This document shows positions 1 through 9,590 of a DNA stretch of 64,000 nt, piece after piece. This DNA is from Rossellomorea sp. AcN35-11. Its GTDB lineage: Bacteria; Bacillota; Bacilli; Bacillales; Bacillaceae_B. The DNA lies in assembly GCA_030388825.1 (NCBI GenBank), contig CP128835.1, positions 3,156,001 through 3,220,000 of the forward strand, written 5' to 3'. The notes below the pieces were generated by a model. That model was not told the origin of the DNA and did no database searches. It saw only the letters and a list, made by a program, of their open reading frames with translations. The position numbers and the translations under genes are program-made. Position 1 is the first letter of the stretch; each line of letters begins with the position of its first letter.

Positions 1-234
1 ATCAATCCTCCGACCATTTCTCCATCATAAAGTACCTTATAGTAATTCAATTCCCTTATCATGTATTTTCCCGTTTCAATACAGTCGTAACCCGGAGGCT
101 GAATGTTATAATCTACCACATCCTCTTGGTCTGAAAGCCATTTAACCTTTTCTGCATCAAAAACGTTCTTTTTTTATATCGGTCAGGATGGCTGCATCGT
201 CTATATCAGCCATTTGTATCTTAACCAGACTCAT
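1..234 (-). pseudogene. GNAT-family N-acetyltransferase, N-terminal part, frameshifted and cut by window edge
   Basis: The reading begins MSLVKIQMADIDDAAILTDIKK and stops early. One base away the protein continues (VFDAEKVKWLSDQEDV, then CIETGKYMIRELNYYKVLY and DGEMVGG), the usual start of a small GNAT acetyltransferase that uses acetyl-CoA. The shift lies in a seven-T/five-A homopolymer stretch near 154-171. The ATG at 234 overlaps the stop of the upstream serine hydrolase gene by 4 bp (ATGA), so the two are translationally coupled. The remainder is outside the window and the substrate is unknown. The break is in a homopolymer and could be a sequencing error. Confidence 0.6.
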
Positions 235-1250
235 TGCTGTTCTCCTCCTGATCCAGTGAAATAGTTTTCAATCAATTTAATGAGATCGAATGCACCTGAG
301 CTCTTATTCGATAGAACAGCCACTTTAATATCTCTTTCAGGGTAATGTGCTGCATGAAAACTCACACCAGGATCATATCCCATCACATGATGTTTATTCG
401 GAGGGTTGAGCCACATGCCGTAGCCATAATATACTCCTTCTCTCACTTTGACATGGGGACTAGTCATCCGTCTTGTATTCTCTTCGCTTAGAAGTTTATT
501 TGACTTGAAAGCTTCCCAGAATTGGACCATATCCGGCCCTGTAACATATGCCCCGCCGTCAGCTCCTCCCTGTATTGGAATGGAGTAGAAGTTGGTTCTC
601 CATGCATGGTCTGGTTCATCAATATATCCGTATGCTGTATTCTCAGGTAGACGATCTAAACGAAAATACCCGGAAGCATTCATCATCCCAGTTCTAAATA
701 TATGCCTTTCAATATACTCTTGTACCGTCAATCCCGACAGCTTCTCGATGATCAATCCCAATAAGATGTATCCGGCATTATTATAATGAAATCTCTCACC
801 TGGAAGAAACTTCATATGTTCATTTTGAAAGAATGGTAGGAAATCTTCTCCCCTGGTCATTAAATACATAGGAGTCTGTTTCCATAATTCTTCGAAATCA
901 TCCATCACTTCTTCATCAAAGTAGTCCGGAATGCCGGATGTATGGGTAAGTAAGTGATGAATGGTAATAGAATCATCGAAATGGGGGAAAGAGTAAGGCA
1001 GACACTCTTTCATAGAAGTATGGAAAGATATCCATTGCTTCTCTACAAGCTGGCAGATGGCTACAGCAGTAAATAACTTGCAGCCTGATGCAATGCCAAA
1101 TCGGGTATCAATCAAATTTGGCCTGCGATTACTACGGTCAGCGAGACCATATGAAGAGTTCACGAGAACAGATTCCTTCTCTTTTATCACAACCGACCCT
1201 GAAAAACGATTATGTTCAGCATGATTGTGAATCATTGTATTGAGGTTCAT
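231..1250 (-). CDS. Serine hydrolase, beta-lactamase/PBP-like family (class C fold)
   Basis: A 339-residue penicillin-recognising-fold protein. The catalytic SxxK box is SGCK (Ser55, Lys58), a Tyr-Asn box YNN follows around residue 155, and the HTSG motif common to this family is near residue 103. No signal peptide or membrane segment is visible, so it is probably cytoplasmic, unlike true beta-lactamases. Relatives include esterases, D-aminopeptidases and uncharacterised hydrolases; I cannot name the substrate. The ATG at 1250 is preceded by a weak AGGATGATGG site. Its stop overlaps the start of the acetyltransferase fragment, so both form one small transcription unit. Confidence 0.8.
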   Translation of the reverse strand: MNLNTMIHNHAEHNRFSGSVVIKEKESVLVNSSYGLADRSNRRPNLIDTRFGIASGCKLFTAVAICQLVEKQWISFHTSMKECLPYSFPHFDDSITIHHLLTHTSGIPDYFDEEVMDDFEELWKQTPMYLMTRGEDFLPFFQNEHMKFLPGERFHYNNAGYILLGLIIEKLSGLTVQEYIERHIFRTGMMNASGYFRLDRLPENTAYGYIDEPDHAWRTNFYSIPIQGGADGGAYVTGPDMVQFWEAFKSNKLLSEENTRRMTSPHVKVREGVYYGYGMWLNPPNKHHVMGYDPGVSFHAAHYPERDIKVAVLSNKSSGAFDLIKLIENYFTGSGGEQQ

Positions 1251-1355
1251 TTAAACCATCATCCTAACCTTAGTGGATTACATCATTCAAACGCAGTTTC
1301 AGGTAAATTATACCTTAAATGTGTAAGATTGTCATAAAAAAACGGAGTAAAAGAA

Positions 1356-2606
1356 CTACCTTTTCCATCTAAGCTTCTTGTACTTTCTCTTCCCAACCTG
1401 TACAACCATTCCATCTTCAATCGTCACTACAGAACGTACATCCAACACTTTCTTCGAATCAATTCTGATTCCTCCGTTTAGGATCATCCGGCGTGCTTCA
1501 CTCTTAGAGCTTTGCATGTTTAAAGAGACAAGGAGATCCACAACCGAGACCTTCTCCCCCCCTCTCCATTCTTCTTCAGGAATGTCTTCTGGAAGAGCCC
1601 CTTTTTGAAAAACCTCCCTGAACCGTTTTTCTGCATGATCAGCTGCCTTTTGACCATGGTACATTCTGACGATGGTTTTACCTAACAGTACTTTGGCATC
1701 TCTCGGGTGAAGGGTGCCCTCCTCTATATCCTTAACGGTCTTCCACTTATCTTCTAATGACAGATCGGTGATAAGATCAAAGTATTTCGTAATTAACTCA
1801 TCAGGAATCGACATGGTCTTCCCAAACATTTGATTAGGTTCTTCATTAATGCCAATATAGTTATATTTAGATTTCGACATTTTTTCCACACCGTCAAGAC
1901 CTTCCAGTAATGGAAGCAATATAACTACTTGCTTTTCCTGGTTGTAATGTTCTTGAAGATGCCTTCCCATCAATACATTGAATTGCTGATCTGTACCACC
2001 AAGCTCTACATCACTTTTTAGGGAAACAGAATCATATCCCTGCATCATCGGGTAAAAAAGCTCATGAAGTGAAATGGGTCTGCCTTCAGATAACCGGGTG
2101 GAAAAGTCATTCCTTTCAATCAACCGCGCCACCGTGATCTTTGATGAAAGATGAATGACATCTTCAAGATCCAAAGTCGACAGCCATCGGGAATTGTAAT
2201 GAAGCTCCACCTTCTCTTGATCCAGGACTTTTCCGAATTGCTCAAAGTATGTCCGGGCATTGACTTTCACTTCCTCTTCAGTCAATTGTTTTCTTGCAGC
2301 AGATTTCCCTGTCGGATCCCCGATCTTACCAGTGAAATCACCGATGATGAGCTGGATGATATGACCATTTTCCTGAAACTCCCTTAATTTATTCAATACG
2401 ACTGTATGGCCAAGGTGCACATCCGGGGCAGTAGGGTCGAGTCCCAGTTTGATTTTTAGAGGTTCCCCCTTAGAAATGGAGTTCACAAGTTTCTGCTTCA
2501 ATTCAGCCTCTGGTATGATCTCCTGGACGCCATTTTTGTATTGAGCCAATTGCCTTTCGACTTCGTTCTGTTGATGTTTTGAGAGTGATTCCCATTTGTG
2601 CAGCAT
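1356..2606 (-). CDS. tyrZ: Tyrosyl-tRNA synthetase (TyrZ type)
   Basis: A 416-residue class I aminoacyl-tRNA synthetase that charges tRNA-Tyr. The HIGH-like signature is HLGH (residues 64-67), the second signature is KMSKS (about residue 247), and an S4-type RNA-binding domain lies at the C-terminus ([10 protein letters not shown] to the basic tail). Motifs such as [12 protein letters not shown] and YNYIGI match the TyrZ branch (the second TyrRS of Bacillus subtilis) better than the TyrS branch; that choice is from memory of the families. The start ATG at 2606 has a strong AAGGGGG site. Expression is controlled by the tyrosine T-box about 150 bp upstream. Confidence 0.9.
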   Translation of the reverse strand: MLHKWESLSKHQQNEVERQLAQYKNGVQEIIPEAELKQKLVNSISKGEPLKIKLGLDPTAPDVHLGHTVVLNKLREFQENGHIIQLIIGDFTGKIGDPTGKSAARKQLTEEEVKVNARTYFEQFGKVLDQEKVELHYNSRWLSTLDLEDVIHLSSKITVARLIERNDFSTRLSEGRPISLHELFYPMMQGYDSVSLKSDVELGGTDQQFNVLMGRHLQEHYNQEKQVVILLPLLEGLDGVEKMSKSKYNYIGINEEPNQMFGKTMSIPDELITKYFDLITDLSLEDKWKTVKDIEEGTLHPRDAKVLLGKTIVRMYHGQKAADHAEKRFREVFQKGALPEDIPEEEWRGGEKVSVVDLLVSLNMQSSKSEARRMILNGGIRIDSKKVLDVRSVVTIEDGMVVQVGKRKYKKLRWKR

Positions 2607-2756
2607 GATGTTTCCCCCTTCTTGTTAGTATCATTTTTTACATTCACCCTTCTTTGAACGCGATGAAGAATGATGAGATAGTACGATGAACGAAAGGTCA
2701 TATTCCCCCTATAACCAACTCTCCTGTTCATACATACTTCCTTTCGCCTTTCAACG

Positions 2757-2995
2757 CCAAAAAACCACGTCCCTATACAAAGGGACGTGGTTTACGCGGT
2801 ACCACCCTCATTGAAGATCTCTCTTCCACTCAATACGGATAACGGACCGGCCGTTCTCTGCTACTTCAATGTTCACAAAGAATGTTTAAGGAGGTAATTC
2901 GCTCTTATCTGTGTACTGATTTTCACCAAGCATCAGCTCTCTGCAACAGGGAGATAAGTCACTACTGATTCCTATCATGACATGTATGATTTTGA
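2757..2995 (-). promoter_or_regulatory. Tyrosine T-box leader (antitermination riboswitch) of tyrZ
   Basis: Read on the minus strand, the leader has a Stem I whose base pairs CTTATCT with AGATAAG and whose upper arm pairs CTGAT with ATCAG. A UAC (Tyr) triplet followed by A lies in the specifier position (complement of 2913-2915). The T-box sequence AGGGTGGTACCGCG (about 2794-2808) is followed by a terminator of paired GGGACGTGG/CCACGTCCC with a U-run (2757-2794). Uncharged tRNA-Tyr binding should stabilise the antiterminator and switch tyrZ on during tyrosine limitation. Confidence 0.93.
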
Positions 2996-3041
2996 ATTTT
3001 CATTTATTTTACAAAAGAGGAAAGAAAATTGCAATCATTTT

Positions 3042-3702
3042 TTATTCCTTTACAATTCCTATGACGAACCCATCGTATCCTTTGGATCCGACAGTCTGAA
3101 TGGCTGTCGAATCGATGCGCGCCTCTTCAGATAACATGTCCACGAAAGTCCTTACTCCTTGAACGCTTTCATCATCACCCCTTTCTTCGATCACCTTTCC
3201 ACCCCGAACCACATTATCTGTAATGATGACCGTACCAGGCTGTGATAATAAGAGTGCCCATTTTAAATAATTGGCATTATTTTGTTTATCGGCATCTATG
3301 AAAATAAAGTCGAAGGGACCTTCAAGAGTCGGTAATGTATCCAAGGCAGCTCCTGTTTTGATTTCCACTTTATTATCGAAACCGGCATTGTGAATGTTTT
3401 GTTCTGCCACCTTTGCATGTTTTTCACTATATTCCAATGTTACAAGTCGTCCATCTTCCGGAAGACCCCGGGCAAGCCAAATGGTACTATAGCCGCCAAG
3501 TGTTCCGATTTCCAGTATCCTTTTGGCCCCTTTAAACTGGGCAAGCAATGAAAGGAATTTCCCCCTGATTCGGGGACACGTCGATAGCAGGCAGACCCGC
3601 AGCATGATTGGCTTGTAAAACGGTATCCATGATTGAATCTGATTTTTGTAGTTTACCGGTATAATATTCATCTACCTTCGTCCATGTTTCGGCTGACGTC
3701 AT
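3042..3702 (-). pseudogene. SAM-dependent O-methyltransferase (YrrM-like), frameshifted
   Basis: A class I methyltransferase of the catechol O-methyltransferase-like family: SAM-binding motif I is ILEIGTLGGYSTIWLA, followed by the acidic VTLEYSEKH strand and the IFIDADKQN metal/catechol-type motif. The true start is ATG 3702 (MTSAETWTKVDEYYTGKL) with AAGGAG nine bases upstream, but this frame joins the conserved body only if one C is removed from the run of five C at 3561-3565. Without that correction only a 209-residue product with a non-homologous N-terminus can be made. A single +1 homopolymer shift suggests a sequence error. The physiological substrate is unknown. Confidence 0.8.
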
Positions 3703-4086
3703 TCATATCACTCCTTGTGTATATACAAACTTGATTACTTTTTTGATTAATCATGATCATTCTTTCCTTCAACTTCATTCAGGAATCGTTTGGGCTTCTG
3801 TAAAAATCACGCCTTTCTTCAACATTGGACTATTCATAAAATAAACTGGTTAGTATTGATGGGCAGAAAGCACTTTTTTACCCTACTACTTTACTTCTTT
3901 GAAATACTGTAAATTCCTTCTGATCCATCCATTATTCACTTAAAAGTAAATCTTTTGCTTTGGAAATTTTTTTATTATAAAAAAACTACTATATTACTGG
4001 GTCTCTCCAGTAACTTAAAGACTCTTGATGAATTCACAACATTTGGGAATAATAACTCAAAACAGTTAATCTTGGAGGGTTCATTC
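3703..4086. other. Intergenic region upstream of the RNase J paralogue
   Basis: This 384-bp AT-rich gap separates the divergent O-methyltransferase and RNase J genes. It must hold both promoters, but I cannot choose -35/-10 pairs with confidence. A plus-strand reading can be extended upstream to 3955, but it has no ribosome site and is not conserved-looking. No repeat or RNA gene is evident. Confidence 0.4.
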
Positions 4087-5761
4087 TTGCATACAAATGA
4101 ACAGGCTTTATCCATTTTTGCATTAGGCGGAATCAATGAAATCGGCAAAAACATGTACGTCATCCAACACCGTGATGATATCGTCATCATTGACTGTGGA
4201 GGTAAATTCCCGGATGAAAGTCTCTTGGGTATAGACTTGATTATTCCCGATGTTACGTATCTTGAGAAAAACAGGGATAAAATACGTGGATTAATCGTCA
4301 CTCATGGACACGAAGATCACATAGGCGGTATACCTTATCTGCTCAAAAAAATAAACATACCTATTTATGCTACTCATTTCACCCTGGGTTTAATCGAACT
4401 CAAGCTAGAAGAACATAAGCTGATGAGAGAGTCGAAACTTGTAACCGTCGACTCACAATCCAACTTGAATCTCGGCACGATTGATGTGTCGTTTTTCAAG
4501 GTCAGTCACAGTATCCCGGATTGTTTAGGGATCGTCTTCCATACCCCGGAAGGAAATGTCGTCCATACTGGTGACTTCAAATTCGACTTAACTCCGGCAA
4601 ATCACCAATTCTCAGATATCCACAAAATGGCTCGGATCGGTGATGAAGGGGTGTTGGTACTGCTCTCTGAAAGTACGAATGCGGAGCGAGGGGGTCTGAC
4701 ACCTTCTGAAAAAATGGTGGGAAATCACATGGATGAGGCCTTTTTGAAGGCAGGCGGAAAGGTCTTCGTCTCGACATTCGCTTCGAATATCAATCGTGTC
4801 CAACAGGTGGTCGATGCCTCCATTAAAACAAACCGGAAGCTGGCACTATTGGGAAGGAGCATGATAAATGTCGTTTCGGTTGCCATGGAAAGAGGATATT
4901 TGACTGTTCCTGAAGGGATGTTGATTGATGCACGTGAAATCGATGCTCTCCCACCTGAAAAAGTCGCCATTCTTTGCACGGGCAGTCAAGGCGAACCGAT
5001 GGCCGCCCTTGGTCGACTTTCAAGCGGAAGATTCAGAGACGTCTACGTTTACCCTGGAGACACAGTCATTCTTGCTGCCTCTCCCATCCCCGGCAACGAA
5101 AAAGACGTATCCCGCATTTTAGATAACCTTTTTCAACTCGGTGCACATGTGATCTATGGCAGCGGCAGTACCACCGGCATGCATGTGTCGGGACACGGAT
5201 ATCAAGAAGACTTAAAATTGATGCTTACGTTAATGAAACCCACCTATTTCATCCCTATTCATGGAGAATACCGTATGCTGCATCATCACCGTTTGCTCGC
5301 TGAATCCGTCGGGGTTGAAACTGGGAATACCTTCATCATCAAAAACGGAGATGTCGTCGATATTGAGAGTTCAGCAGGCCAGGCAAACCCGCACCATTCC
5401 AGCAGGTGATACTTATGTGGACGGCCTCAGTGTCGGTGATATTGGATCAATTGTTTTACGGGACCGTAAACAGCTTTCTGAAGATGGGATGCTGATCATC
5501 GTCATCACCCTGAACAAATCGGATCATACGGTTATTTCCGGCCCTGATACAGTCTCCCGAGGTTTCGTATTTGTACGTGACTCAGAGGATTTATTAAACG
5601 AGATCAACCATCTCGTGAAAAAAGTTCTCGATGATTTATCCGAGGCAAACATACGTGATTGGAAAGAAATGAAGCTGGCCATCAAAAAAGACGTTGGACA
5701 GTATGTTTTCAAACATTTGAAGCGGAAGCCTGTACTTCTGCCGATTATTATCGAGGTATGA
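4087..5761 (+). pseudogene. Ribonuclease J (RNase J1-like paralogue), frameshifted near residue 435
   Basis: A beta-CASP metallo-beta-lactamase ribonuclease with 5'-3' exonuclease and endonuclease activity in RNA decay. It keeps the full catalytic motif HGHEDH (residues 73-78), HTGDFKFD, and the beta-CASP FASNIHR-like and CTGSQGEP blocks; the C-terminal domain ends RKPVLLPIIIEV as in RNase J1/J2. The start is TTG 4087 with GGAGGG seven bases upstream. At 5388-5390 one extra C moves the C-terminal 120 residues into another frame; removing it restores about 557 residues, normal length. The sequence differs clearly from B. subtilis J1 and J2 as I recall them and the gene stands alone, so it may be a third RNase J. 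Confidence 0.82.
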
Positions 5762-5907
5762 TGGAATTGCTGTCTAGACTTTGATCTCATTAATTTAGAA
5801 TCACTATGGAAGGGATTCTTGGCATCGTTGTATCACTATTAAAAAAACTTGTACTTGTAATGCTTGATTGTTAAGAAAAGTGAACATTAGAAATTCATCT
5901 GAAGAAC

Positions 5908-5941
5908 ATAAAAGAGCACCCGGCCAATGCCGGGTGCTCTC
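5908..5941 (-). terminator. Rho-independent terminator of the nitroreductase operon
   Basis: A perfect GC-rich hairpin (GAGCACCCGGC / GCCGGGTGCTC, CAAT loop) is followed on the minus strand by TTTTATG, just downstream of the monooxygenase stop codon. Confidence 0.85.
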
Positions 5942-5948
5942 CTAACCA

Positions 5949-6245
5949 CTATCTCTCAACCTTATTTGCTTCATAAATCTTCACATCTAAAGGCGCTGCC
6001 AGATATTCCGGAGCTTTTCCCACGAATGAAGTGAAGTGCTTGCTGGTATTATGAGTCTCTACAGCCGCTGAATCCTTCCATACTTCTACCATTGTATAGA
6101 CACTTTCTTTCTCGGTATCCTTCATTAGATCGTAGGAAACATTGCCTTCCTCTTCCCTCGAGGATGCCACAAGAGAACGGATTTCTTCTAAAAATGCTTG
6201 CTCTTTATTAGGGGTGATTTGAAACTGTGCATGAATGATGATCAT
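5949..6245 (-). CDS. Antibiotic biosynthesis monooxygenase (ABM) domain protein
   Basis: A 98-residue dimeric alpha-beta barrel protein of the ABM/YgiN type. It starts MIIIHAQFQITPNKEQAF and contains the typical EGNVSYDLMKD and MVEVWKDSAAVETHN segments. Relatives act as quinol or polyketide monooxygenases, or as heme/stress proteins, without bound cofactor. It has a good AGAGGAG site and is the last gene of an operon with a MarR regulator and a nitroreductase, suggesting a role in detoxifying quinone-like or electrophilic compounds. The exact substrate is inferred only from context. Confidence 0.85.
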   Translation of the reverse strand: MIIIHAQFQITPNKEQAFLEEIRSLVASSREEEGNVSYDLMKDTEKESVYTMVEVWKDSAAVETHNTSKHFTSFVGKAPEYLAAPLDVKIYEANKVER

Positions 6246-6904
6246 ATCTTTTCTCCTCTTTCCGATTTGTTATTTCCACTCCGCAATGGTTTCGATAGGC
6301 AGACGGACCGATTTATATCCTTCTCTGCAGCCTTTCCGATTGAAATCAGCATAACAGGATAATAACGTTCTTTATCCATGCCATATGCTTCTGCAATTTG
6401 ATCCTTTTCGTAACCACCGATCGGATTTGTATCGTATCCGTGTGCACGTGCAGCAAGCATCAGTTGCATGGATACTAATCCTGCATCAATGAGGTTCATC
6501 TCTTTAAACTGTTCAAATGATAAAGACTTGAGCAATCCCTTGATCGCAGGAAGCTGTGTATCTCTAACTTCTGCAGGCATATACCCCTCTTCGACTGCTT
6601 TATCATAAATTTCATCTGCATAATCAAGGCTGTTCATATCTGCAAATACTGCAATCACGGCAGAAGATGATTTCACTTGGGTTTGATTGAATTTCGCAAG
6701 AGGAGCTAGGGTTTCTTTCCCTTCCGGACTGTCAATCACGACGAAGCGCCAAGGCTGAAGGTTAACAGAAGACGGCGCAAGAGTCGCTTCAGTGAGAATT
6801 TCTGTCATTTCTTCTTTACTGATTTTTACAGATGGATCATAGTTACGGATCGATCTGCGTCCTGTAATGATTTCGTTAAAGTCATTTAGTTTTGTTTGAT
6901 TCAT
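6242..6904 (-). CDS. Nitroreductase family protein (MhqN/YodC-like), C-terminus frameshifted
   Basis: A flavin (FMN)-dependent NAD(P)H oxidoreductase. FMN-binding features include RRSIRNYDPS near the N-terminus, the LAPSSVNLQPWRF motif, and GYDTNPIGGYEK. The body is normal, but the last ~27 residues are not family-like. One base near 6321-6326 appears to be missing; restoring it gives KSVRLPIETIAEWK and a stop at 6270, the ending expected for this family, and removes the overlap with the next gene. It starts at ATG 6904 after AAAAGGAG, 15 bp downstream of the MarR gene. It probably reduces quinones or nitro compounds. Confidence 0.87.
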   Translation of the reverse strand: MNQTKLNDFNEIITGRRSIRNYDPSVKISKEEMTEILTEATLAPSSVNLQPWRFVVIDSPEGKETLAPLAKFNQTQVKSSSAVIAVFADMNSLDYADEIYDKAVEEGYMPAEVRDTQLPAIKGLLKSLSFEQFKEMNLIDAGLVSMQLMLAARAHGYDTNPIGGYEKDQIAEAYGMDKERYYPVMLISIGKAAEKDINRSVCLSKPLRSGNNKSERGEKI

Positions 6905-6919
6905 GAGGCATTCTCCTTT

Positions 6920-7358
6920 TTACTTGTATTCAATATTTTGAACATTAACCTGGATGCGATTCAACATACCTGATAAAGCTGAACGCTCTTCTTTGGTGAA
7001 ATTCATAAAGACTTTCGAGATGAAGAGTTCCTTTTCTTCCCGGTAAGCTTTTATCCTCCCCCCTGCCATCATCGGTGAGACGGACAAAGGTGATTCTGTT
7101 GTCTTCAGGATTTTTCCGACGGGAAACCATTCCTTTTCCTTCAAGCTGCTTTAAGTGCCTGGTCACGGCAGCACTATCTATATTCACTTCCCGTTGAAGG
7201 GCGGTTTGACTTATCTCATCTACTTCAAATAGTTTGTGCAAGATGTCCAGACGTGACTGACTGATCCCGGTACAGCGCTCGAACTTTGGGCTCATTTGTT
7301 TATAAATATCATTGAGTTGTACGATTATCTTCTCTTCTTCACGACACGAATTTGACAC
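6920..7358 (-). pseudogene. MarR-family transcriptional regulator, frameshifted
   Basis: A winged-helix regulator of about 146 residues: helices around ISQSRLDILHKLFE, the recognition region IDSAAVTRHLKQLE, and the wing RRKNPEDNRITFVRLTDDG. I place the start at GTG 7358, because a GAGGAGGAGG site lies just upstream and the operator sits further out; an in-frame ATG at 7406 would fall inside the operator. One extra base in the run of six C at 7058-7063 breaks the reading; removal restores the C-terminal dimerisation helices (RIKAYREEKELF onward). It heads the nitroreductase-ABM operon and probably represses it, released by an electrophile or phenolic ligand. Confidence 0.82.
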
Positions 7359-7379
7359 AGCCTCCTCCTCCTCATTTAA

Positions 7380-7437
7380 TTGACGGGTCAATTGTTGACC
7401 TGTCAATTAATATAATACATGTGTTTTCTAAAGTCAA
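7380..7437 (-). promoter_or_regulatory. Promoter and MarR operator of the marR-nitroreductase-ABM operon
   Basis: On the minus strand -35 TTGACT (7432-7437) and -10 TATATT (7409-7414) are separated by exactly 17 bp. Directly downstream lies a 27-bp near-perfect inverted repeat (7380-7406) with half-sites TTGACnGGTCAA, covering the expected transcription start. The placement is typical of autorepression by a MarR dimer. Confidence 0.85.
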
Positions 7438-7521
7438 ACATTTGAATCTGGAGAAAAGGTACCAAATTAAAGGATTCCCGGTATGGATTGTGGAAAAGTA
7501 TAGTGAAAGGAGAATATCATT

Positions 7522-8574
7522 ATGTCAGATAGCGTAACAAACGTACCGATTCCATCGATTTTAGAAATTGGGTCAGGAGTAACAACTCAATTGAATACTA
7601 TTTTCAAAAAACACCCATTCTCATCGGCAATAGTCTTATTCGATACGTTCTCTTACTCCACTTTAAAGACAACAATCGAAACCTCTTTGTCCTATCTCTC
7701 TATAGAGTGTGTCATGTTGGAGGATACATTGGATATCCATGGGTTAATTTCTTCCGCATTCTCATTTCCCCCCTTTGATGCGGTGATTGCCGTAGGAGGA
7801 GGTAAAGTCATCGATTACGGGAAATATATAGCTTTTTCAAGAAGAAGTCCCTTCATTTCGATTCCCACAGCCCCATCGAACGACGGTTTCGCAAGCAGCA
7901 ATTGCTCATTGATCGTCGATGGAAAAAAGACGACGGTTCCAGCCAAAGTGCCCTATGGAATAATTGTAGACCTAGATATCATCAAGCACGCACCTGATCG
8001 CTTTATCCTTGCAGGGGTCGGGGATCTTATGTCGAACCTGACTGCCCTATATGATTGGGAGTATGAAGAGAAAAAGGGGATTGGTTCTATAAATGCATTT
8101 GCCTACATGCTCAGTAAGAAAGCTGTGAACAGCTTTATCCGGACACCCATGGATGACTTGAAAAATGAAGTGTTTCTAAAGGAACTGGTCAGCTCATTGA
8201 CGATGGGAGGCATTTCGACGGTCATCAGTGGAAATAGTGCTCCAATCAGCGGGTCAGAGCACCTGATTTCCCACAGCCTTGAAAGCATTTCGGAAACTCC
8301 GCAAATGCACGGCATTCAAGTGGGTGTGGCCACCTATATCATGGCAAAGGTCCAAGAGCATAGGATAGAACGGATAGAGAAAGTGTTTACTCGAACCGGC
8401 TTTTTTGAATATGTGAAAACGATCGGGTTACAAAAAGCAGATTTTATAGAAGCGATTTCAATGAGTCCCTCGATTAAACCTAATCGTTACACCTATTTAC
8501 ATGACGATGATTATCGGCAGAGGGCATTGGAGATTGTAGATGAGGATGAGAGATTGAGGGATATCTTTTCCTGA
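7522..8574 (+). CDS. egsA: sn-Glycerol-1-phosphate dehydrogenase-like protein (AraM/EgsA type)
   Basis: A 350-residue member of the iron-containing alcohol dehydrogenase superfamily that reduces dihydroxyacetone phosphate to sn-glycerol-1-phosphate with NAD(P)H. It shows the nucleotide loop VGGGKVIDYGKY (91-102), the TAPSNDGFAS block (117-125) typical of G1P dehydrogenases, and metal ligands Asp168, His247 and His263. In B. subtilis the related AraM feeds G1P to PcrB for heptaprenylglyceryl lipids. The start has AAAGGAG at good spacing. The gene is monocistronic and divergent from the marR operon. Other polyol dehydrogenases of the family are possible. Confidence 0.82.
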   Translation: MSDSVTNVPIPSILEIGSGVTTQLNTIFKKHPFSSAIVLFDTFSYSTLKTTIETSLSYLSIECVMLEDTLDIHGLISSAFSFPPFDAVIAVGGGKVIDYGKYIAFSRRSPFISIPTAPSNDGFASSNCSLIVDGKKTTVPAKVPYGIIVDLDIIKHAPDRFILAGVGDLMSNLTALYDWEYEEKKGIGSINAFAYMLSKKAVNSFIRTPMDDLKNEVFLKELVSSLTMGGISTVISGNSAPISGSEHLISHSLESISETPQMHGIQVGVATYIMAKVQEHRIERIEKVFTRTGFFEYVKTIGLQKADFIEAISMSPSIKPNRYTYLHDDDYRQRALEIVDEDERLRDIFS

Positions 8575-8578
8575 TGCT

Positions 8579-8628
8579 AAGATCAGCCAAGGGGATTGGA
8601 AAACTTCTCGGCTGATCATATTTTTGTC
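8579..8628 (+). terminator. Possible terminator of the G1P dehydrogenase gene
   Basis: GATCAGCC and GGCTGATC arms surround a 22-base loop and are followed by ATATTTTTG. The loop is long, so the call is weak. The rest of the 8575-8757 gap shows no convincing gene. Confidence 0.4.
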
Positions 8629-8757
8629 TTGTCCAAGTATAGATCCGTACCTCTGGCCTTTCCAAAAGTGGATATAAGGCTTGATACGAATCGAATCCAC
8701 CACCCGCCTTTACTTTGGAAGGATATCCTTGGTACTGAGTAGAAGGGTAGCTCAGTA

Positions 8758-9237
8758 TTATCTGAAAATGAAATCGGAGGAAATGGGCTTTTTCTCCGTT
8801 TCCCTTGCCCATACGGATAGCTGTCCTATGTGATGAACCTCATGTGTCACCACATGCAATAAAATTTTCTTATACGAAAAGTTGTATGCCTTACCAGATC
8901 TGGTTGTCATGTTATATTCTTTTTTTTCATACGCTGGAGTCCATAGAGACAAAAAGCTTTCCGTTTGTTTACGGGTCAGCTCTGAAAACGAAATGACTTC
9001 ATCCAGGGATGAAATACGATGGATATCATTTCTCATTACAGGCTTCCCTTGGAGCTGATTTATCCAAATCTGTTCGCAATCCGCTACATGAAAGAGGTTC
9101 TTCAAAATACTCCCCATCCCTCCTGAGCGCTCTCTGATCAGTTCATCCTGATCAACTTCCGTGCACCATTCAAACCAATCTTGTCGAATCTTCCAATTAT
9201 AAGAAAAAAGTTCCTGCATTCCATCACAACCTATCAT
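8758..9237 (-). CDS. DinB-like four-helix bundle protein
   Basis: A 159-residue (or 153-residue) protein of the DinB/YfiT-like metalloenzyme superfamily. The probable metal-binding histidines are in LFHVADCEQIW and in VVTHEVHHIGQL, the standard spacing. Bacillithiol transferases belong to this superfamily, so thiol transfer is one possibility, but this paralogue's reaction is unknown. Two starts are possible: ATG 9237 has no ribosome site, while ATG 9219 (MQELFSYN) is closer to the usual domain start and has a weak site. The gene appears monocistronic. Confidence 0.82.
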   Translation of the reverse strand: MIGCDGMQELFSYNWKIRQDWFEWCTEVDQDELIRERSGGMGSILKNLFHVADCEQIWINQLQGKPVMRNDIHRISSLDEVISFSELTRKQTESFLSLWTPAYEKKEYNMTTRSGKAYNFSYKKILLHVVTHEVHHIGQLSVWARETEKKPISSDFIFR

Positions 9238-9288
9238 TGTTTGTTTAGTAGTTTAGGAGAAATTCATCAACCATTCTTCCTTCAATTA

Positions 9289-9590
9289 TTACAGGATGGA
9301 CCAGTTTTGTTTGACAGCTTGAATGATTCCAATGATGACTCCAAGAAAAGCCGCTTTCCATTTTACTGATTCGCCCCGCTCGTTCCCTAACAAATAAAGA
9401 ACAGCTACTGTAAATCCCACCGGAAACCAGATTTCTATCTTCCCGTCGTCCGTATCGCTGGAATAAATGGGACCTACAAAAGTCGCAACAAAACAGTATA
9501 TGAACACCTTTACTTGCCTGTATCAAGCTTACTGGCCCAGAAAAATAATAATATGAATGCAAATAGGTAAAACAGGCCTAAATAATTCAT
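9289..9590 (-). pseudogene. Small polytopic membrane protein of unknown function, frameshifted
   Basis: A GGGAGGTG ribosome site precedes ATG 9590, which opens a hydrophobic reading (MNYLGLFYLFAFILLFFWAS) that stops after 26 residues. A second frame continues with VFIYCFVATFVG, WFPVGFTVAVLYLLG and WKAAFLGVIIGIIQAV, giving about 99 residues with four hydrophobic segments. One base difference near 9508-9518 would join them. I do not recognise the family. The strong ribosome site and consistent hydrophobicity across the join are the reasons for calling a gene. Confidence 0.5.

Noticed and set aside
8480..8812. Minus-strand frame across the 3' end of the glycerol-1-phosphate dehydrogenase gene and the DinB gene.
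   Set aside because: It overlaps both genes, has no ribosome site, and the sequence (for example GGGFDSYQALYPLLERP) matches no family I know.
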